Source of the DNA: Acidimicrobiia bacterium
GTDB taxonomy: Bacteria; Actinomycetota; Acidimicrobiia; Spongiisociales; UBA11373
Direction: 5' to 3'
Assembly: GCA_029263095.1 (NCBI GenBank)
Contig: JAJCYA010000066.1
Span: forward strand, 61,162 to 125,161
Length of the DNA: 64,000 nucleotides
Part shown: positions 25,834 to 34,541 of the stretch, one piece after another
How positions within the stretch are numbered: the stretch's first letter is position 1
Layout of the letters: each line of letters starts with the position of its first letter
The notes under the pieces: model-generated
What the model saw: only the letters and a program-made list of their open reading frames with translations
The model's database searches: none
What the model was told of the DNA's origin: nothing
Program-made: the position numbers and the translations under genes

Positions 25834-26167
25834 CCAGGTCGAGGCCGGATTCCTCCGTGACGACATCCCCGATTTCGGCCCAGGTGACAACGTAAAGGTT
25901 CACGTCCGCGTCGTTGAGGGCGGCCGTGAGCGCGTCCAGGTGTTCGAGGGCGCCGTGATCGCTCGTGACGGTGGAGGTCTACGCGAGACCTTTACGGTCC
26001 GCAAGGTCAGCTTTGGTGTTGGGGTAGAGCGGATCTTCCCCGTCCATGCCCCCATCATCCAGAGGATCGAAGTGACTCGGCGCGGAGACGTCCGCAGGGC
26101 AAAGCTGTACTACCTACGAGATCGCATCGGCAAGGCGACCCGTATCAAGGAAAAGCGGGACTCCTAG
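25820..26167 (+). CDS. rplS: 50S ribosomal protein L19
   Basis: 115 residues from ATG 25820, beginning within the end of trmD. It contains the L19 sequence [43 protein letters not shown] and [20 protein letters not shown]. Size is normal. trmD-rplS-lepB is the conserved order. Confidence 0.96.
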   Translation: MNTLDQVEAGFLRDDIPDFGPGDNVKVHVRVVEGGRERVQVFEGAVIARDGGGLRETFTVRKVSFGVGVERIFPVHAPIIQRIEVTRRGDVRRAKLYYLRDRIGKATRIKEKRDS

Positions 26168-26186
26168 AGCAGCAACCGCGCTCAGG

Positions 26187-26192
26187 TACCCT
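26187..26192 (+). promoter_or_regulatory. -10 element TACCCT, leaderless lepB
   Basis: TACCCT ends 6 nt before GTG 26199, which suggests lepB has its own leaderless transcript in addition to read-through from rplS. Confidence 0.55.
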
Positions 26193-26198
26193 CTGGCC

Positions 26199-26960
26199 GT
26201 GAATTCCGATCCCTCCTCGTCGGCGGACTCACTCGACCCGGTGGAGTCGACCGAAGATCCATTCGACAACGGGGCTTCCTCTGATGCGTTCGACGATGAC
26301 GCTTCCTCGGATTCTCTCTTGGACGATGCGCTGCCAGAAGTGGAGCGCGACGCCGCCAACGTCCTAGGCGGTGCCGATACATCTCGCGCCTTCTGGAAGG
26401 AGCTACCCGCTCTGATCGTTGTGGCGCTCGTCGTTGCGGTCCTCATCAAGACATTCCTGGTCCAAGCGTTCTTTATTCCTTCGGCGTCGATGCGTGACAC
26501 ATTGCTCGAAGGCGACCGCGTGATGGTGAACAAGCTCGCCTTCCGGTTTGGCGACCCGGGGCGAGGTGATGTGATTGTCTTCGACTCTCCCCTGGAGGAC
26601 CCATCGGACGGCGAGAGCTTCGTGGGTGCGATTCTTCGTAGTGTCGGGGAATCGCTTGGGCTCTCTACTCCCGACACGGCGCTCATCAAGCGGGTCATCG
26701 GTATCGGGGGGGACACGTTGGAGATTCGCGAGAACGCGGTTTGGATCAACGGGGCAGCGATAGATGAGTCCTACCTGACGCGGGGTGTGCGGATGGACGA
26801 TTTCGGCCCGCTGCAGATTCCGATCAATCACGTCTTCGTGATGGGTGACAATCGGGATCAGAGCGAGGACAGCCGCCGATTCGGTCCGATTCCTGAGTCT
26901 TCGATAATCGGTAGGGCGTTCATCCGGGTGTGGCCCCCGACTCGATGGGGCGGGTTGTAG
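26199..26960 (+). CDS. lepB: signal peptidase I
   Basis: 253 residues from GTG 26199. An acidic, Ser/Asp-rich cytoplasmic N-terminus (~1-65) precedes one membrane helix (~70-90). The catalytic serine is Ser97 in FIPSASM and the catalytic lysine Lys164 in LIKRVIGIGGD. Box E reads MGDNRDQSEDSRRFG. It removes signal peptides on the outer face of the membrane; several exported proteins and lipoproteins lie in this window. The rnhB gene usual after lepB in many actinobacteria is absent. Confidence 0.95.
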   Translation: MNSDPSSSADSLDPVESTEDPFDNGASSDAFDDDASSDSLLDDALPEVERDAANVLGGADTSRAFWKELPALIVVALVVAVLIKTFLVQAFFIPSASMRDTLLEGDRVMVNKLAFRFGDPGRGDVIVFDSPLEDPSDGESFVGAILRSVGESLGLSTPDTALIKRVIGIGGDTLEIRENAVWINGAAIDESYLTRGVRMDDFGPLQIPINHVFVMGDNRDQSEDSRRFGPIPESSIIGRAFIRVWPPTRWGGL

Positions 26961-26989
26961 CGAAGTTGTCGCTTCCCGAGAGGTTGTCG

Positions 26990-27060
26990 CAGTGCCGGCC
27001 ACAACGGTCGCGGCAGCTGCAACGGATCACCATCGAGTCTTGAGTCCCCAGCCGGCACTG
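26990..27060 (+). other. long-range inverted repeat between lepB and DUF2469 gene
   Basis: CAGTGCCGGC at 26990-26999 pairs perfectly with GCCGGCACTG at 27051-27060, enclosing 51 nt. The 221-bp gap where rnhB is often found contains no credible gene. The structure could be an RNA stem-loop or a repeat remnant. Heptad-periodic sequence begins within it at 27036. Confidence 0.35.
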
Positions 27061-27063
27061 GCT
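27036..27063. repeat. heptad-periodic short repeat (lepB/DUF2469 intergenic)
   Basis: Four consecutive 7-mers, AGTCTTG, AGTCCCC, AGCCGGC and ACTGGCT, share phase and an A-G/C start. Confidence 0.4.
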
Positions 27064-27181
27064 GGCCATGGTGCTTGTTCTCGTCACACCCTTCAGACAC
27101 TCTGGTCCAAGACACCGAGAACGCACGATCGGCGGCAGGGTTACCATCCGCGCTCGATCTAGGGGCCCGGTAGGAGAGGTA

Positions 27182-27496
27182 ATGAGCGAAGAAGACCTCG
27201 AGCGATACGAGTCCGACGTTGAGCTCCAGATCTATCGCGAGTACCGAGATGTCCTTCCGATGTTCCGGTACGTCGTCGAGACCGAGCGGCGTTTCTATCT
27301 CGCCAATGGCGTAGATATGAAGACGCAGCAGGCCGGCAACTCGGTGTACTTCGAAATCGAACTCGAGGATGCCTGGGTATGGGACATGTACCGGCCGGCC
27401 CGGTTTCTCAAGAAGGTGAGGGTGCTCACGTTCCGCGACGTCAACGTCGAGGAAGTAGAACACCCCGATCTAGAGCTGCCCACCGACGACGCCTAG
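27182..27496 (+). CDS. DUF2469 family protein
   Basis: 104 residues from ATG 27182 with a GGAGAGG ribosome-binding site. It is highly acidic and begins MSEEDLERYESDVELQIYRE, then YRDVLPMFRYVVETERRFYLAN and DAWVWDMYRPARFLKKVRVLTFRDVNVEEV. This is the conserved actinobacterial DUF2469 sequence, found next to lepB/rnhB and yraN. Function is unknown. It has no membrane segments and is a good taxonomic marker. Confidence 0.93.
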   Translation: MSEEDLERYESDVELQIYREYRDVLPMFRYVVETERRFYLANGVDMKTQQAGNSVYFEIELEDAWVWDMYRPARFLKKVRVLTFRDVNVEEVEHPDLELPTDDA

Positions 27497-27795
27497 GGGA
27501 AGCTGGCGAGGAAATCGCTGCCCGCTTTCTCGCCGGGAGAGGTTGTTCGGTTCTCGCTCGCAACGTGCGAGTCGGTCGTGGCGAGATCGACCTCATTGTC
27601 AGAGATGGTGAAGCCGTTGTGGCCGTCGAGGTGAAGACCGGCGTTGCGCCGCTCGATCACTTCACAGACGAGAAGATTGCCGTTGTGCGAACTGCGATGC
27701 GTCGGTTGCGACCGGCCCCGCATCGACTCGATTTGATCACGGTCACTCCTGGATCGGAGCGAGTCACAGTGCGTTGGTATCGGAGCGCCGGCTAG
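27379..27795 (+). CDS. yraN: YraN family (UPF0102) nuclease-fold protein
   Basis: 138 residues if read from ATG 27379, which overlaps the DUF2469 gene by 118 bp. The conserved domain starts only around residue 35 (RRLGEAGEEIAARFLAGRG) and contains GRGEIDLIVRDGEAVVAVEVKTG, the restriction-endonuclease-like core with acidic residues and Lys. No ATG, GTG or TTG lies between 27379 and the domain, so either the overlap is real or an atypical start is used. It is in the usual position before yifB/dprA. Confidence 0.85.
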   Translation: MGHVPAGPVSQEGEGAHVPRRQRRGSRTPRSRAAHRRRLGEAGEEIAARFLAGRGCSVLARNVRVGRGEIDLIVRDGEAVVAVEVKTGVAPLDHFTDEKIAVVRTAMRRLRPAPHRLDLITVTPGSERVTVRWYRSAG

Positions 27796-27818
27796 GGGTC
27801 TGCGGGTGGTCAGCCGTT

Positions 27819-28022
27819 CTACCGCCCGTGGCGCCGGCGCTGCTCGACATGCCAGCAGCCTCGATGCCAGTGGCGGCGCAGATCGGGTTCGAACTCGGGA
27901 ATGATCACCAGGTGTCCCTCTCCGACCTCGATGATCCCGCCACATCCCGGGCAGACGTAGCGCTTGCGAGCGGCATACGGCTGCACGGGAGTGACGATCT
28001 CTACCCCGAAAAGGCCGCCCAC
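27819..28022 (-). CDS. small zinc-ribbon-like protein
   Basis: 67 residues from GTG 28022; GTG 27986 would give 55. The core is YVCPGCGG, then GEGHLVIIPEFEPDLRRHWHRGCWH. Two cysteines plus the HWHxxCW cluster suggest a metal-binding fold. Similar short proteins with ARKPYVCPxC and RRHWHxxCW occur widely in Actinomycetota, annotated loosely as ATP/GTP-binding without evidence. It is convergent with yraN and overlaps the next small minus-strand gene. Confidence 0.65.
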   Translation of the reverse strand: MGGLFGVEIVTPVQPYAARKRYVCPGCGGIIEVGEGHLVIIPEFEPDLRRHWHRGCWHVEQRRRHGR

Positions 28023-28114
28023 GCCAGAAGCGCCGCGGCCACCAGGAGCGTCCCGATCACCAAAGCGAAGTCGATTGCGGTCTTCCGCTGCGAGCGGAAG
28101 GGGTTCAAGCCCAT
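28001..28114 (-). CDS. 37-residue single-helix membrane protein
   Basis: ATG 28114 (or ATG 28123, three residues longer) opens a short frame. It has a basic N-terminus (NPFRSQRKTAIDF) and one hydrophobic helix of about 20 residues (ALVIGTLLVAAALLAWAAF). The organisation resembles small actinobacterial membrane proteins. It overlaps the zinc-ribbon gene by 22 bp and is divergent from the enoyl-CoA hydratase gene. Evidence is only size, composition and context. Confidence 0.45.
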   Translation of the reverse strand: MGLNPFRSQRKTAIDFALVIGTLLVAAALLAWAAFSG

Positions 28115-28148
28115 GAGCGACATGGTAGGTCCCGGTATGGTGTCGATC

Positions 28149-28916
28149 ATGTTCCCTGTGAGCGACGAGGACGCGGTCCGCACTCTGACGATCGACAACC
28201 CAACCCGTCGCAACGCAATACCAACCGACCAGTGGACGGCGCTGGCAGAAGCGCTCGAGGAGTTCGAGGCGTCGGATGCTCGAGTACTCGTGGTGACCGG
28301 GCGCGGCGAGGACTTCTGTTCCGGCTTGGATGTCGGTTCCAGTGGCTCGATGGGCGGGGTGGCTGCCTGGTACCGCTCGATGGCCGAAGTCGGTCGCGCT
28401 GCCGGGGCACTGCATGCAACGACCAAGCCGACGATTGCTGCGGTGGATGGTGTTGCCGCCGGAGCCGGGATGAACCTCGCCCTCGGGTGCGACATGCTTC
28501 TCGCCTCGGATCGGGCTCGCTTCACAGAGGTCTTCGTTCGACGGGGTCTGACGGTCGATTTCGGGGGCACCTGGCTCCTTCCTCGCCGCATCGGGTTGGC
28601 CCGGGCGAAAGACTTGGCACTCACCGGGCGCATTGTTTCGGCGTCGGAGGCACTCGACTACGGCATAGCTTCGCGAGTTGTGCCGCACGAGCAGCTCCAC
28701 ACCGAGGCCGCTGCAGTCGGCGCCGATCTGGCCGCCGGCGCCCCGCTGGCTCAGCGCTTCATCAAGTCTGGATTGGATCGCTCCTTCGAGATGTCTTTCG
28801 ATGAAGCACTCGCCTACGAGGCACAGGCTCAAGCGATCCTGCTGACTTCGGCGGACGCGACAGAAGGTCTCGTCTCGTTCCTGGAGAAACGCCCACCTGA
28901 GTTCAAGGGCAGATGA
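28149..28916 (+). CDS. enoyl-CoA hydratase/isomerase family protein
   Basis: 255 residues from ATG 28149. TATGGT lies 7 nt before it; ATG 28137 and 28113 are in-frame alternatives. The crotonase fold is clear: RTLTIDNPTRRNAI, GRGEDFCSGLDVGS (first oxyanion-hole segment), AAVDGVAAGAGMNLALGCDMLLAS (second), RRGLTVDFGGTWLLPRRIGLARAKDLALTGR. The residue after GGTW that often supplies catalytic Glu is not obviously acidic, so hydratase activity is not assured. The C-terminus is a normal helical trimerisation region. Confidence 0.85.
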   Translation: MFPVSDEDAVRTLTIDNPTRRNAIPTDQWTALAEALEEFEASDARVLVVTGRGEDFCSGLDVGSSGSMGGVAAWYRSMAEVGRAAGALHATTKPTIAAVDGVAAGAGMNLALGCDMLLASDRARFTEVFVRRGLTVDFGGTWLLPRRIGLARAKDLALTGRIVSASEALDYGIASRVVPHEQLHTEAAAVGADLAAGAPLAQRFIKSGLDRSFEMSFDEALAYEAQAQAILLTSADATEGLVSFLEKRPPEFKGR

Positions 28917-28977
28917 CCGCCGCAGATCGGTAGCCGTTACGGGCTTCCTGCGGCCTGCGAGCGACACTCTGATGTTT

Positions 28978-29012
28978 GGCTGACGACTGACGGTTGCAGA
29001 CTCCTAGACCTC
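28978..29012. repeat. heptad-periodic short repeat upstream of yifB
   Basis: Five consecutive 7-mers: GGCTGAC, GACTGAC, GGTTGCA, GACTCCT, AGACCTC. On the other strand these read as AGTC/GTCAGTC-type units. It is the longest such locus in the window and ends 28 nt before the yifB start. Confidence 0.45.
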
Positions 29013-29027
29013 GTCACAGGCACCCCA

Positions 29028-29033
29028 TACCTT
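29028..29033 (+). promoter_or_regulatory. -10 element TACCTT, leaderless yifB
   Basis: TACCTT is exactly 6 nt before GTG 29040, with no ribosome-binding site. Confidence 0.55.
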
Positions 29034-29039
29034 GAAGAC

Positions 29040-30518
29040 GTGTTCGCATCGGTCACGTCTTCCGCCCTGGTCGGTATCGATCCGTGCCCTGTCCGCGTCG
29101 AGGCACATGTACCGGGGGCAGGCAAGGTGGCGTTTTCAATCGTGGGACTCCCCGACACGGCAGTCCGCGAGGCGCGGGAGCGGGTCAGGTCTGCGATCCT
29201 GGCAAGCGGGTTTCCGTTTCCCGGCGGACGAGTGACCGTCAATCTCGCCCCGGCGGATCTCCCCAAGATGGGATCGGCCTACGACCTCCCGATTGCGCTC
29301 GGGCTGCTCGCTGCGAATCGCACCATTCCGCCACGAGCCTGCGACGCAGTGGTTCTCGGCGAACTGGCGTTGGACGGATACGTACGCGGTTCGCGCGGCT
29401 CGCTGGCTGCCGGCCTGGTCGCCCGCAGCCGCGGTCTCCGCTGCATCGTTGCAGCAGAGACCGCTTCGGAGGCGGCGCTCGCCGGAGGAGACGTCCGTGG
29501 CGTCGGGTCGCTGGCCGAGGCCGTTACGGCTTCTATTGGTGAGCCACAAGACGCTCCCGAACGACCTTCGCCGCCAATCGTGGCGCCCGACGACAGCACC
29601 ATCGACCTTGCTGCGGTTCGGGGTCAACCGGTGGCCAGGCTCGCGCTCGAGATTGCTGCCGCCGGCGGGCACCACCTGCTGCTGAGCGGCCCGCCGGGTG
29701 CGGGCAAGACGATGCTGGCGCGTTCTCTGCCGACGATTCTGCCGAATCTCACCGACGAGGAGCAGCTCGACGTCGCTCGGGCACGGGCCGCCGGCGGCCG
29801 GCCACCGTTGCTCTCGAGTCGACCACCATTCAGAACGCCGCACCACAGCGCAACACCCGCCGCAATCCTGGGAGGCGGATCGGGTGTTCCTGTTCCCGGC
29901 GAGCTGACCCTCGCCAGCCGTGGCGTCTTGTTTCTCGACGAGCTGGCTGAGTTCCCACCGTATCTGCTGGATTCCCTACGCCAGCCGATCGAGGAGGGAG
30001 TTGTCCACGTCGCCCGCAAGGGAGCGTCGGTGGCGTTCCCGGCATACGTCCAGTTGGTCGCTGCCACAAACCCCTGTCCCTGCGGCTATCGCGGTGATGA
30101 ACGCCGTCCTTGCCGGTGCTCACCAGGTTCGGTGGAGCGATATCAGCGGCGCCTCAGCGGCCCTCTCGTCGATCGATTCGATCTCCGGGTAGGTGTCCCG
30201 AGGGTTGCGGCAGACGAGCTGACTGGTCCACCAGGGGAGGCATCGGCCGCGGTTCGGTCGCGCGTCGCCGCGGCGAGGGAGGCACAGCGAGAGCGCGGTC
30301 GGCTCAACAGCATCCTGGACCGGTCGACTCTCGACGAGATGCTCTGGTCGGCGGGGGCCAAAGCGAGCCTCCGCTCCGGGATCGAGCTGCTCGGGCTGAC
30401 GGGACGCGGCTGGGATCGGGTTCGGCGGGTGGCGAAGACGGTCGCCGACCTGAACGGGAGGACCGAGATCGTGTCTGAGGATGTCGACATCGCACTGGAT
30501 CTCAGGGGTGAATCGTGA
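29040..30518 (+). CDS. YifB/ComM family Mg-chelatase-like AAA ATPase
   Basis: 492 residues from GTG 29040. An N-terminal Lon-protease-like (S5-fold) ChlI domain covers ~1-170 (FSIVGLPDTAVREARERVRSA). The Mg-chelatase-type AAA core has Walker A GPPGAGKTMLARSLP near 220, Walker B GVLFLDELAEFP near 300, and the motif LVAATNPCPCGYRGD near 345. A C-terminal MCM-like domain follows. ComM homologues aid branch migration during natural transformation. It overlaps dprA by 4 bp, and xerC follows, so this is a DNA-uptake and recombination cluster. Confidence 0.93.
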   Translation: MFASVTSSALVGIDPCPVRVEAHVPGAGKVAFSIVGLPDTAVREARERVRSAILASGFPFPGGRVTVNLAPADLPKMGSAYDLPIALGLLAANRTIPPRACDAVVLGELALDGYVRGSRGSLAAGLVARSRGLRCIVAAETASEAALAGGDVRGVGSLAEAVTASIGEPQDAPERPSPPIVAPDDSTIDLAAVRGQPVARLALEIAAAGGHHLLLSGPPGAGKTMLARSLPTILPNLTDEEQLDVARARAAGGRPPLLSSRPPFRTPHHSATPAAILGGGSGVPVPGELTLASRGVLFLDELAEFPPYLLDSLRQPIEEGVVHVARKGASVAFPAYVQLVAATNPCPCGYRGDERRPCRCSPGSVERYQRRLSGPLVDRFDLRVGVPRVAADELTGPPGEASAAVRSRVAAAREAQRERGRLNSILDRSTLDEMLWSAGAKASLRSGIELLGLTGRGWDRVRRVAKTVADLNGRTEIVSEDVDIALDLRGES

Positions 30519-31360
30519 GCGCGGACGCGTTGCTACGTCTGGCATTCCTGGGTCTGCACCCGGAACGGATGTTCACCTTGTTGGAGCACCACGGAGACGC
30601 CGAACGGCTGGTCGCCGCCATCGAACGTGGCGGTGAGAACGTGGGTGCTCAGTTGCTCGATGCGGCGGAATGTCGTCGGCGCGTTGCGCGTGCCGGAGTC
30701 ACCTTCGACCTCACCGGCGATGCCGAGTGGGCAGCACCGTTCGCTCATGTTCCCGACGCTCCAGCCTGGTTGTTCCGGAGCGGCCCCCTAGTGCAAGAAC
30801 TACGGGTGGCCATCGTCGGAACGAGGCAATGTACGGAGTACGGGCGGCGGCTCGCGTTCGAATGTGCCTCCGCGTGTGCAGAAGCGGGTTGGGTTGTCGT
30901 CTCTGGCTTGGCGAGAGGCATTGATGCGGCAGCCCACAGGGGAGCGCTCGCGGCTGCTGGGCGAACGATTGCCGTTCTTGGGTGTGGACCCGACGTCCAA
31001 TACCCGCGACAGCACGGCGCGCTGAATCGTGAGATCGTTGGCAGCGGTGGGACGGTGGTAACCGAGTATCCGCCCGGGGCTGCGCCGCTGCCGTGGCGGT
31101 TCCCCCCTAGGAACCGGATCATCTCGGGGTTGTCTGCTGCCGTGGTTGTGGTCGAGTCGGCGGCGAGTGGAGGATCGCTCAGCACTGCAGCTCGCGCCGT
31201 CGTCCAAGATCGGATCGTGTTTGCGATTCCGGGCGACGTCGATCGCAGTGCTTCAGTCGGCTGCAACATGCTCATCCGCGACGGGGCGGTCCCGATTCTG
31301 GGTCCGGGGGATCTGGTCGAAGCTCTGAGTCTCGTTGGGGTTATTTCACCCAGTCGTTGA
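30515..31360 (+). CDS. dprA: DNA-processing protein DprA
   Basis: 281 residues from GTG 30515. The Rossmann-like DprA domain has [13 protein letters not shown] near 104, [21 protein letters not shown] near 130, and the ssDNA/RecA-site region [23 protein letters not shown] near 190, ending [24 protein letters not shown]. DprA loads RecA on incoming single-stranded DNA. No C-terminal winged-helix domain is present. It is coupled to yifB. Confidence 0.94.
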   Translation: MSADALLRLAFLGLHPERMFTLLEHHGDAERLVAAIERGGENVGAQLLDAAECRRRVARAGVTFDLTGDAEWAAPFAHVPDAPAWLFRSGPLVQELRVAIVGTRQCTEYGRRLAFECASACAEAGWVVVSGLARGIDAAAHRGALAAAGRTIAVLGCGPDVQYPRQHGALNREIVGSGGTVVTEYPPGAAPLPWRFPPRNRIISGLSAAVVVVESAASGGSLSTAARAVVQDRIVFAIPGDVDRSASVGCNMLIRDGAVPILGPGDLVEALSLVGVISPSR

Positions 31361-31391
31361 CCCACTCCCAGTGGGCGACCACGATGGGTGG

Positions 31392-32285
31392 GTGAAGGAG
31401 AACTCAGAGATCCCTGTGTGGGCGGTGAAACCCGTTTCGTCGTTCCTCTGCCGTCTCTCGTCGGAGCGTGCCCTGTCCCCTCACACGGTCGATGCCTATC
31501 GGCGCGATCTCACCCAGTTCTTCGGGTTTGTGGGGAGATACGGGGTCGGCGGCCTCGACGAGGTAGATCGGATGGTGCTGCGCCGATTCCATGCCAACCT
31601 TCTCACCCGGGGCTATGCACCGCGGTCGGTGGCCAGAAAAGCATCGGCTGTCAGATCGTTCTTCGCCGACGCACTGCGGCGGGATCTGGTTGACTCCGAC
31701 CCGTCGGCATCGCTGCCAACCCGCAGGCGGCCCGAGCGCCTACCGCGAGCGCTTTCGGCCCCGGTACTGGGGAACATGCTCGATGCTCTCGATGGCGACG
31801 ACCCGATCTCGGTACGCGATCGAGCGTTGCTCGAAGTGTTGTACGGCACAGGCATACGCGTTTCCGAACTGGCCGCTCTGCGAGTGTCGGACGTCGAGGG
31901 TGTGGATCTGGTCCGGGTTCACGGCAAGGGAGGCCGGGAGCGAGTGGTCCCCTTGGCGGGGCCGGCGCGCCGCGGCGTTGACCGGTATCTCGCCGTGGCT
32001 CGTTCTCGGCTCGCCGGACCATCGGCCGATGATGCACTGTGGGTTGGAGCACGCGGCGGTCCGCTAGACACCAGGGGAGTTCGCAGGGTTGTCCAGAATC
32101 GCCTCGGTACCTTCCCTCACGCCCTGCGTCATTCGTTTGCCACTCACCTGCTCGAGGGCGGCGCCGACCTGAGAACGGTGCAAGAGTTGTTGGGACACAT
32201 TGAACTGGCCACGACCCAGATTTACACTGCCGTATCCCGCCGTCACCTCAAGGCGACCTATGACCGATCGCATCCACGCGCCTGA
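31392..32285 (+). CDS. xerC: tyrosine recombinase XerC
   Basis: 297 residues from GTG 31392. The N-terminal SAM-like DNA-binding domain covers ~10-105. The catalytic set is complete: Arg156 (GTGIRVSEL), Lys179 ([12 protein letters not shown]), His243 and Arg246 ([16 protein letters not shown]), His269 ([14 protein letters not shown]) and nucleophile Tyr278. Its size and lack of extra domains fit a chromosome dimer-resolving XerC. A weak CACGAT box lies 6 nt upstream. The 3' end overlaps the sigma factor gene by 26 bp. Confidence 0.93.
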   Translation: MKENSEIPVWAVKPVSSFLCRLSSERALSPHTVDAYRRDLTQFFGFVGRYGVGGLDEVDRMVLRRFHANLLTRGYAPRSVARKASAVRSFFADALRRDLVDSDPSASLPTRRRPERLPRALSAPVLGNMLDALDGDDPISVRDRALLEVLYGTGIRVSELAALRVSDVEGVDLVRVHGKGGRERVVPLAGPARRGVDRYLAVARSRLAGPSADDALWVGARGGPLDTRGVRRVVQNRLGTFPHALRHSFATHLLEGGADLRTVQELLGHIELATTQIYTAVSRRHLKATYDRSHPRA

Positions 32286-33057
32286 ACCCACCGACTCCGA
32301 CATCAAGGAGTTCTGGGAGCGCTTCAAGAACGAGACCGACGAACGAGCTCGTGAAGGTTTGATCCTTCATTACTCGCCGTTGGTCAAGTTCGTGGCAGGC
32401 AGGGTCGGCGTCGGTCTGCCCCGCAATGTCGAGCAATCCGACCTCATCTCGTACGGGATGTTCGGACTGATCGATGCGATCGACAAGTTTGACCTGGACC
32501 GCAACATCAAATTCGAGACGTATGCGGTCAATCGGATCAGGGGAGCCATTCTCGACGAACTGCGGGCTCTCGACTGGGTTCCTCGCTCCGTGCGGGCGCG
32601 GGCCCGGGAGATCCAGCGCTCGCTCGATGAACTCGAACACAATCTCAAACGAAGCGCGACCGAGGACGAGCTGGCCGCGCACATGGGTCTCACCCTGGCA
32701 ACGCTTCAGGATCAGCTCGGCGAGATCGCCGGGCTCGGCTTCGTTGCCTTGGACGAGTTGCTCGATCCGGGTGAGCGGGCATCGGCGACGATTGGTGATT
32801 TGCTGTCTGATGCACGCATGGGGACCCCGGGCGAATCGTTCGAGAAGCAGGAGACGAGGTACTTCCTCACGGATGCGATCAATCGTCTCCCGGAGCGCGA
32901 GCGCCTTGTCGTGACGCTCTACTACTACGAGGGCTTGACACTGGCCGAGATCGGGTTGGTTTTGGGCGTGACCGAGTCACGGATCTGCCAGATCCACACG
33001 AAGTCGGTGATGAGCCTTCGCAACAGAATGATCGAGCCGGGCGCTCAGTCGGCCTGA
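32260..33057 (+). CDS. whiG: WhiG/FliA-type sigma-70 family factor
   Basis: 265 residues from ATG 32260. Region 2 contains [57 protein letters not shown], a FliA/WhiG hallmark. Region 3 is near 130-170 and region 4 near 205-255 ([40 protein letters not shown]). In Streptomyces the homologue at this position starts sporulation; in flagellated bacteria the family drives motility genes. Neither programme is visible here, so its regulon is unknown. Confidence 0.9.
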   Translation: MTDRIHAPEPTDSDIKEFWERFKNETDERAREGLILHYSPLVKFVAGRVGVGLPRNVEQSDLISYGMFGLIDAIDKFDLDRNIKFETYAVNRIRGAILDELRALDWVPRSVRARAREIQRSLDELEHNLKRSATEDELAAHMGLTLATLQDQLGEIAGLGFVALDELLDPGERASATIGDLLSDARMGTPGESFEKQETRYFLTDAINRLPERERLVVTLYYYEGLTLAEIGLVLGVTESRICQIHTKSVMSLRNRMIEPGAQSA

Positions 33058-33080
33058 CATCCGTAGGCCGGGGCTACACT
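33054..33080 (+). promoter_or_regulatory. promoter and structured leader of rpsB
   Basis: CTGACA (33054-33059) and TACACT (33075-33080) with 15-nt spacing resemble a housekeeping promoter just after the sigma factor stop. The leader of about 110 nt contains a GC-rich hairpin near 33120-33145 (GGAGC ... GCTCC around GCGC/GCGC) and a strong AAGGAGG before the rpsB GTG. S2 autoregulation is possible. Confidence 0.4.
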
Positions 33081-33197
33081 CTCGCCCGATTACACACGTC
33101 TGCTGCAGACTCCCGCGGTCGGAGCGCGCCTCGGCGCGGGCTCCGGGGAAGGTCCGAGGGCAGGCGGAAGAAGCAACCGCGAACCAAGGAGGCACAG

Positions 33198-33929
33198 GTG
33201 GCCAACGTCACCATGCGACAACTGCTGGAGGCTGGCGTCCACTTCGGGCACCAAACCCGGCGTTGGGATCCCAAGATGCGCCCGTACATCTTCTCGGAGA
33301 GAAACGGGATCCACATCATTGATCTACGTCAGACCCTCGAAGCGGCCGAAAAGGCGCACGACCTGGCCCGCGATACGGTGGCCAAGGGTGGGACGGTGCT
33401 CTTCGTCGGGACGAAGAAGCAGGCACAAGGCGTCATTCAGGAAGCCGCTGAGAAGGCTGGGATGCCCTTTGTGAATCACCGCTGGCTGGGCGGGATGCTC
33501 ACCAATTTCTCGACGATTCACAAGCGGATCCTCTACATGCGTGAGCTGGAGCGGATGGATGCATCAGGAGAAATGGAAGCCCTGCCCAAGAAGGAACGAC
33601 TCCGATTGCGTCGTGAATTGGTCAAGCTCCAGACCGTCCTGGGCGGCGTCGGCGATATGCATCGTCGGCCGGAGGTTGTCTTTATCGTCGATGTGAAGAC
33701 TGAGGCGATTGCAGTCAAGGAAGCTTCTCGGATCGAAGCGAAGGTGGTGGCGCTCGTGGACACCAACTGCAATCCCGATCTGATCGACTTCGTCATTCCC
33801 GGTAACGACGATGCCATTCGCTCGGCTCAGCTGATGGCTGATCTCATGGCCGAGGGGTGCATCGCAGGTACCGAGATCGCGACGGCGAAGGCCAAGGACG
33901 AGCCTGAGGAGACCGACGGCGATGAGTGA
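33198..33929 (+). CDS. rpsB: 30S ribosomal protein S2
   Basis: 243 residues from GTG 33198 with AAGGAGG 8 nt upstream. S2 sequence is clear: [84 protein letters not shown]. The C-terminus is acidic. It begins the rpsB-tsf-pyrH-frr cluster and overlaps tsf by 8 bp. Confidence 0.97.
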   Translation: MANVTMRQLLEAGVHFGHQTRRWDPKMRPYIFSERNGIHIIDLRQTLEAAEKAHDLARDTVAKGGTVLFVGTKKQAQGVIQEAAEKAGMPFVNHRWLGGMLTNFSTIHKRILYMRELERMDASGEMEALPKKERLRLRRELVKLQTVLGGVGDMHRRPEVVFIVDVKTEAIAVKEASRIEAKVVALVDTNCNPDLIDFVIPGNDDAIRSAQLMADLMAEGCIAGTEIATAKAKDEPEETDGDE

Positions 33930-34539
33930 CTTCACGGCAAAGGATGTCGCCGTGCTTCGCAAGGCGACAGGCGCTGGGATGATGGACGCCAAACGCGCCC
34001 TCACTGAGTCCGGGGGCGATGCTGAGCGCGCTGCCGATCTGCTGCGCGAGAAGGGTCTCGCCGCAGCCCGCAAGAGGTCGGACCGGGCCACCGATGAAGG
34101 CACAATTGGCCATTACCTCCACATGCAGGCAGATAGGCCGGTGATTGGTGTGCTCGTCGAACTCGCCTCGGAGACCGACTTCGTCGCCAAGAGCGATGCG
34201 TTCCAGGAGGCTGCTCGTGACATTGCGATGCATGTCGCTGCCTACCGCCCTCTGTGGGTGACTCGAGATGAAGTGCCGGTTGATGCCCTCGAGAAGGAAG
34301 AGAAGCTGATCGCTGCTCAGGCTCGCAATGAGGGCAAGCCCGAAAAGGTCGTCGAGAAGATCATCGAGGGTCGGATCGGCTCGTTCTACGAGGACAACGT
34401 GTTGTATGACCAGACCTTTGTGAACAAAGACAAGTTCGACGGGACGGTTGGTCAGATGGTGGAGCAGATGGTTTCGCAGATGGGTGAGAACATCGGGGTA
34501 CGTCGCTTCGTGAGGGTCGGGATCGGGGAGACGGAATAG
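33922..34539 (+). CDS. tsf: elongation factor Ts, short form
   Basis: 205 residues. It starts with [30 protein letters not shown], the UBA-like N-terminal domain, then [31 protein letters not shown], the core that displaces the EF-Tu magnesium through the TDFV motif. It is shorter than the ~270-residue form of most Actinomycetota and of E. coli, and resembles the compact one-core-subdomain type. Confidence 0.95.
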   Translation: MSDFTAKDVAVLRKATGAGMMDAKRALTESGGDAERAADLLREKGLAAARKRSDRATDEGTIGHYLHMQADRPVIGVLVELASETDFVAKSDAFQEAARDIAMHVAAYRPLWVTRDEVPVDALEKEEKLIAAQARNEGKPEKVVEKIIEGRIGSFYEDNVLYDQTFVNKDKFDGTVGQMVEQMVSQMGENIGVRRFVRVGIGETE

Positions 34540-34541
34540 GA

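Noticed and set aside
26961..27181. Decayed rnhB pseudogene
   Set aside because: 221 bp is too short and no frame shows RNase HII motifs such as the GxDEAGRG-type segment.
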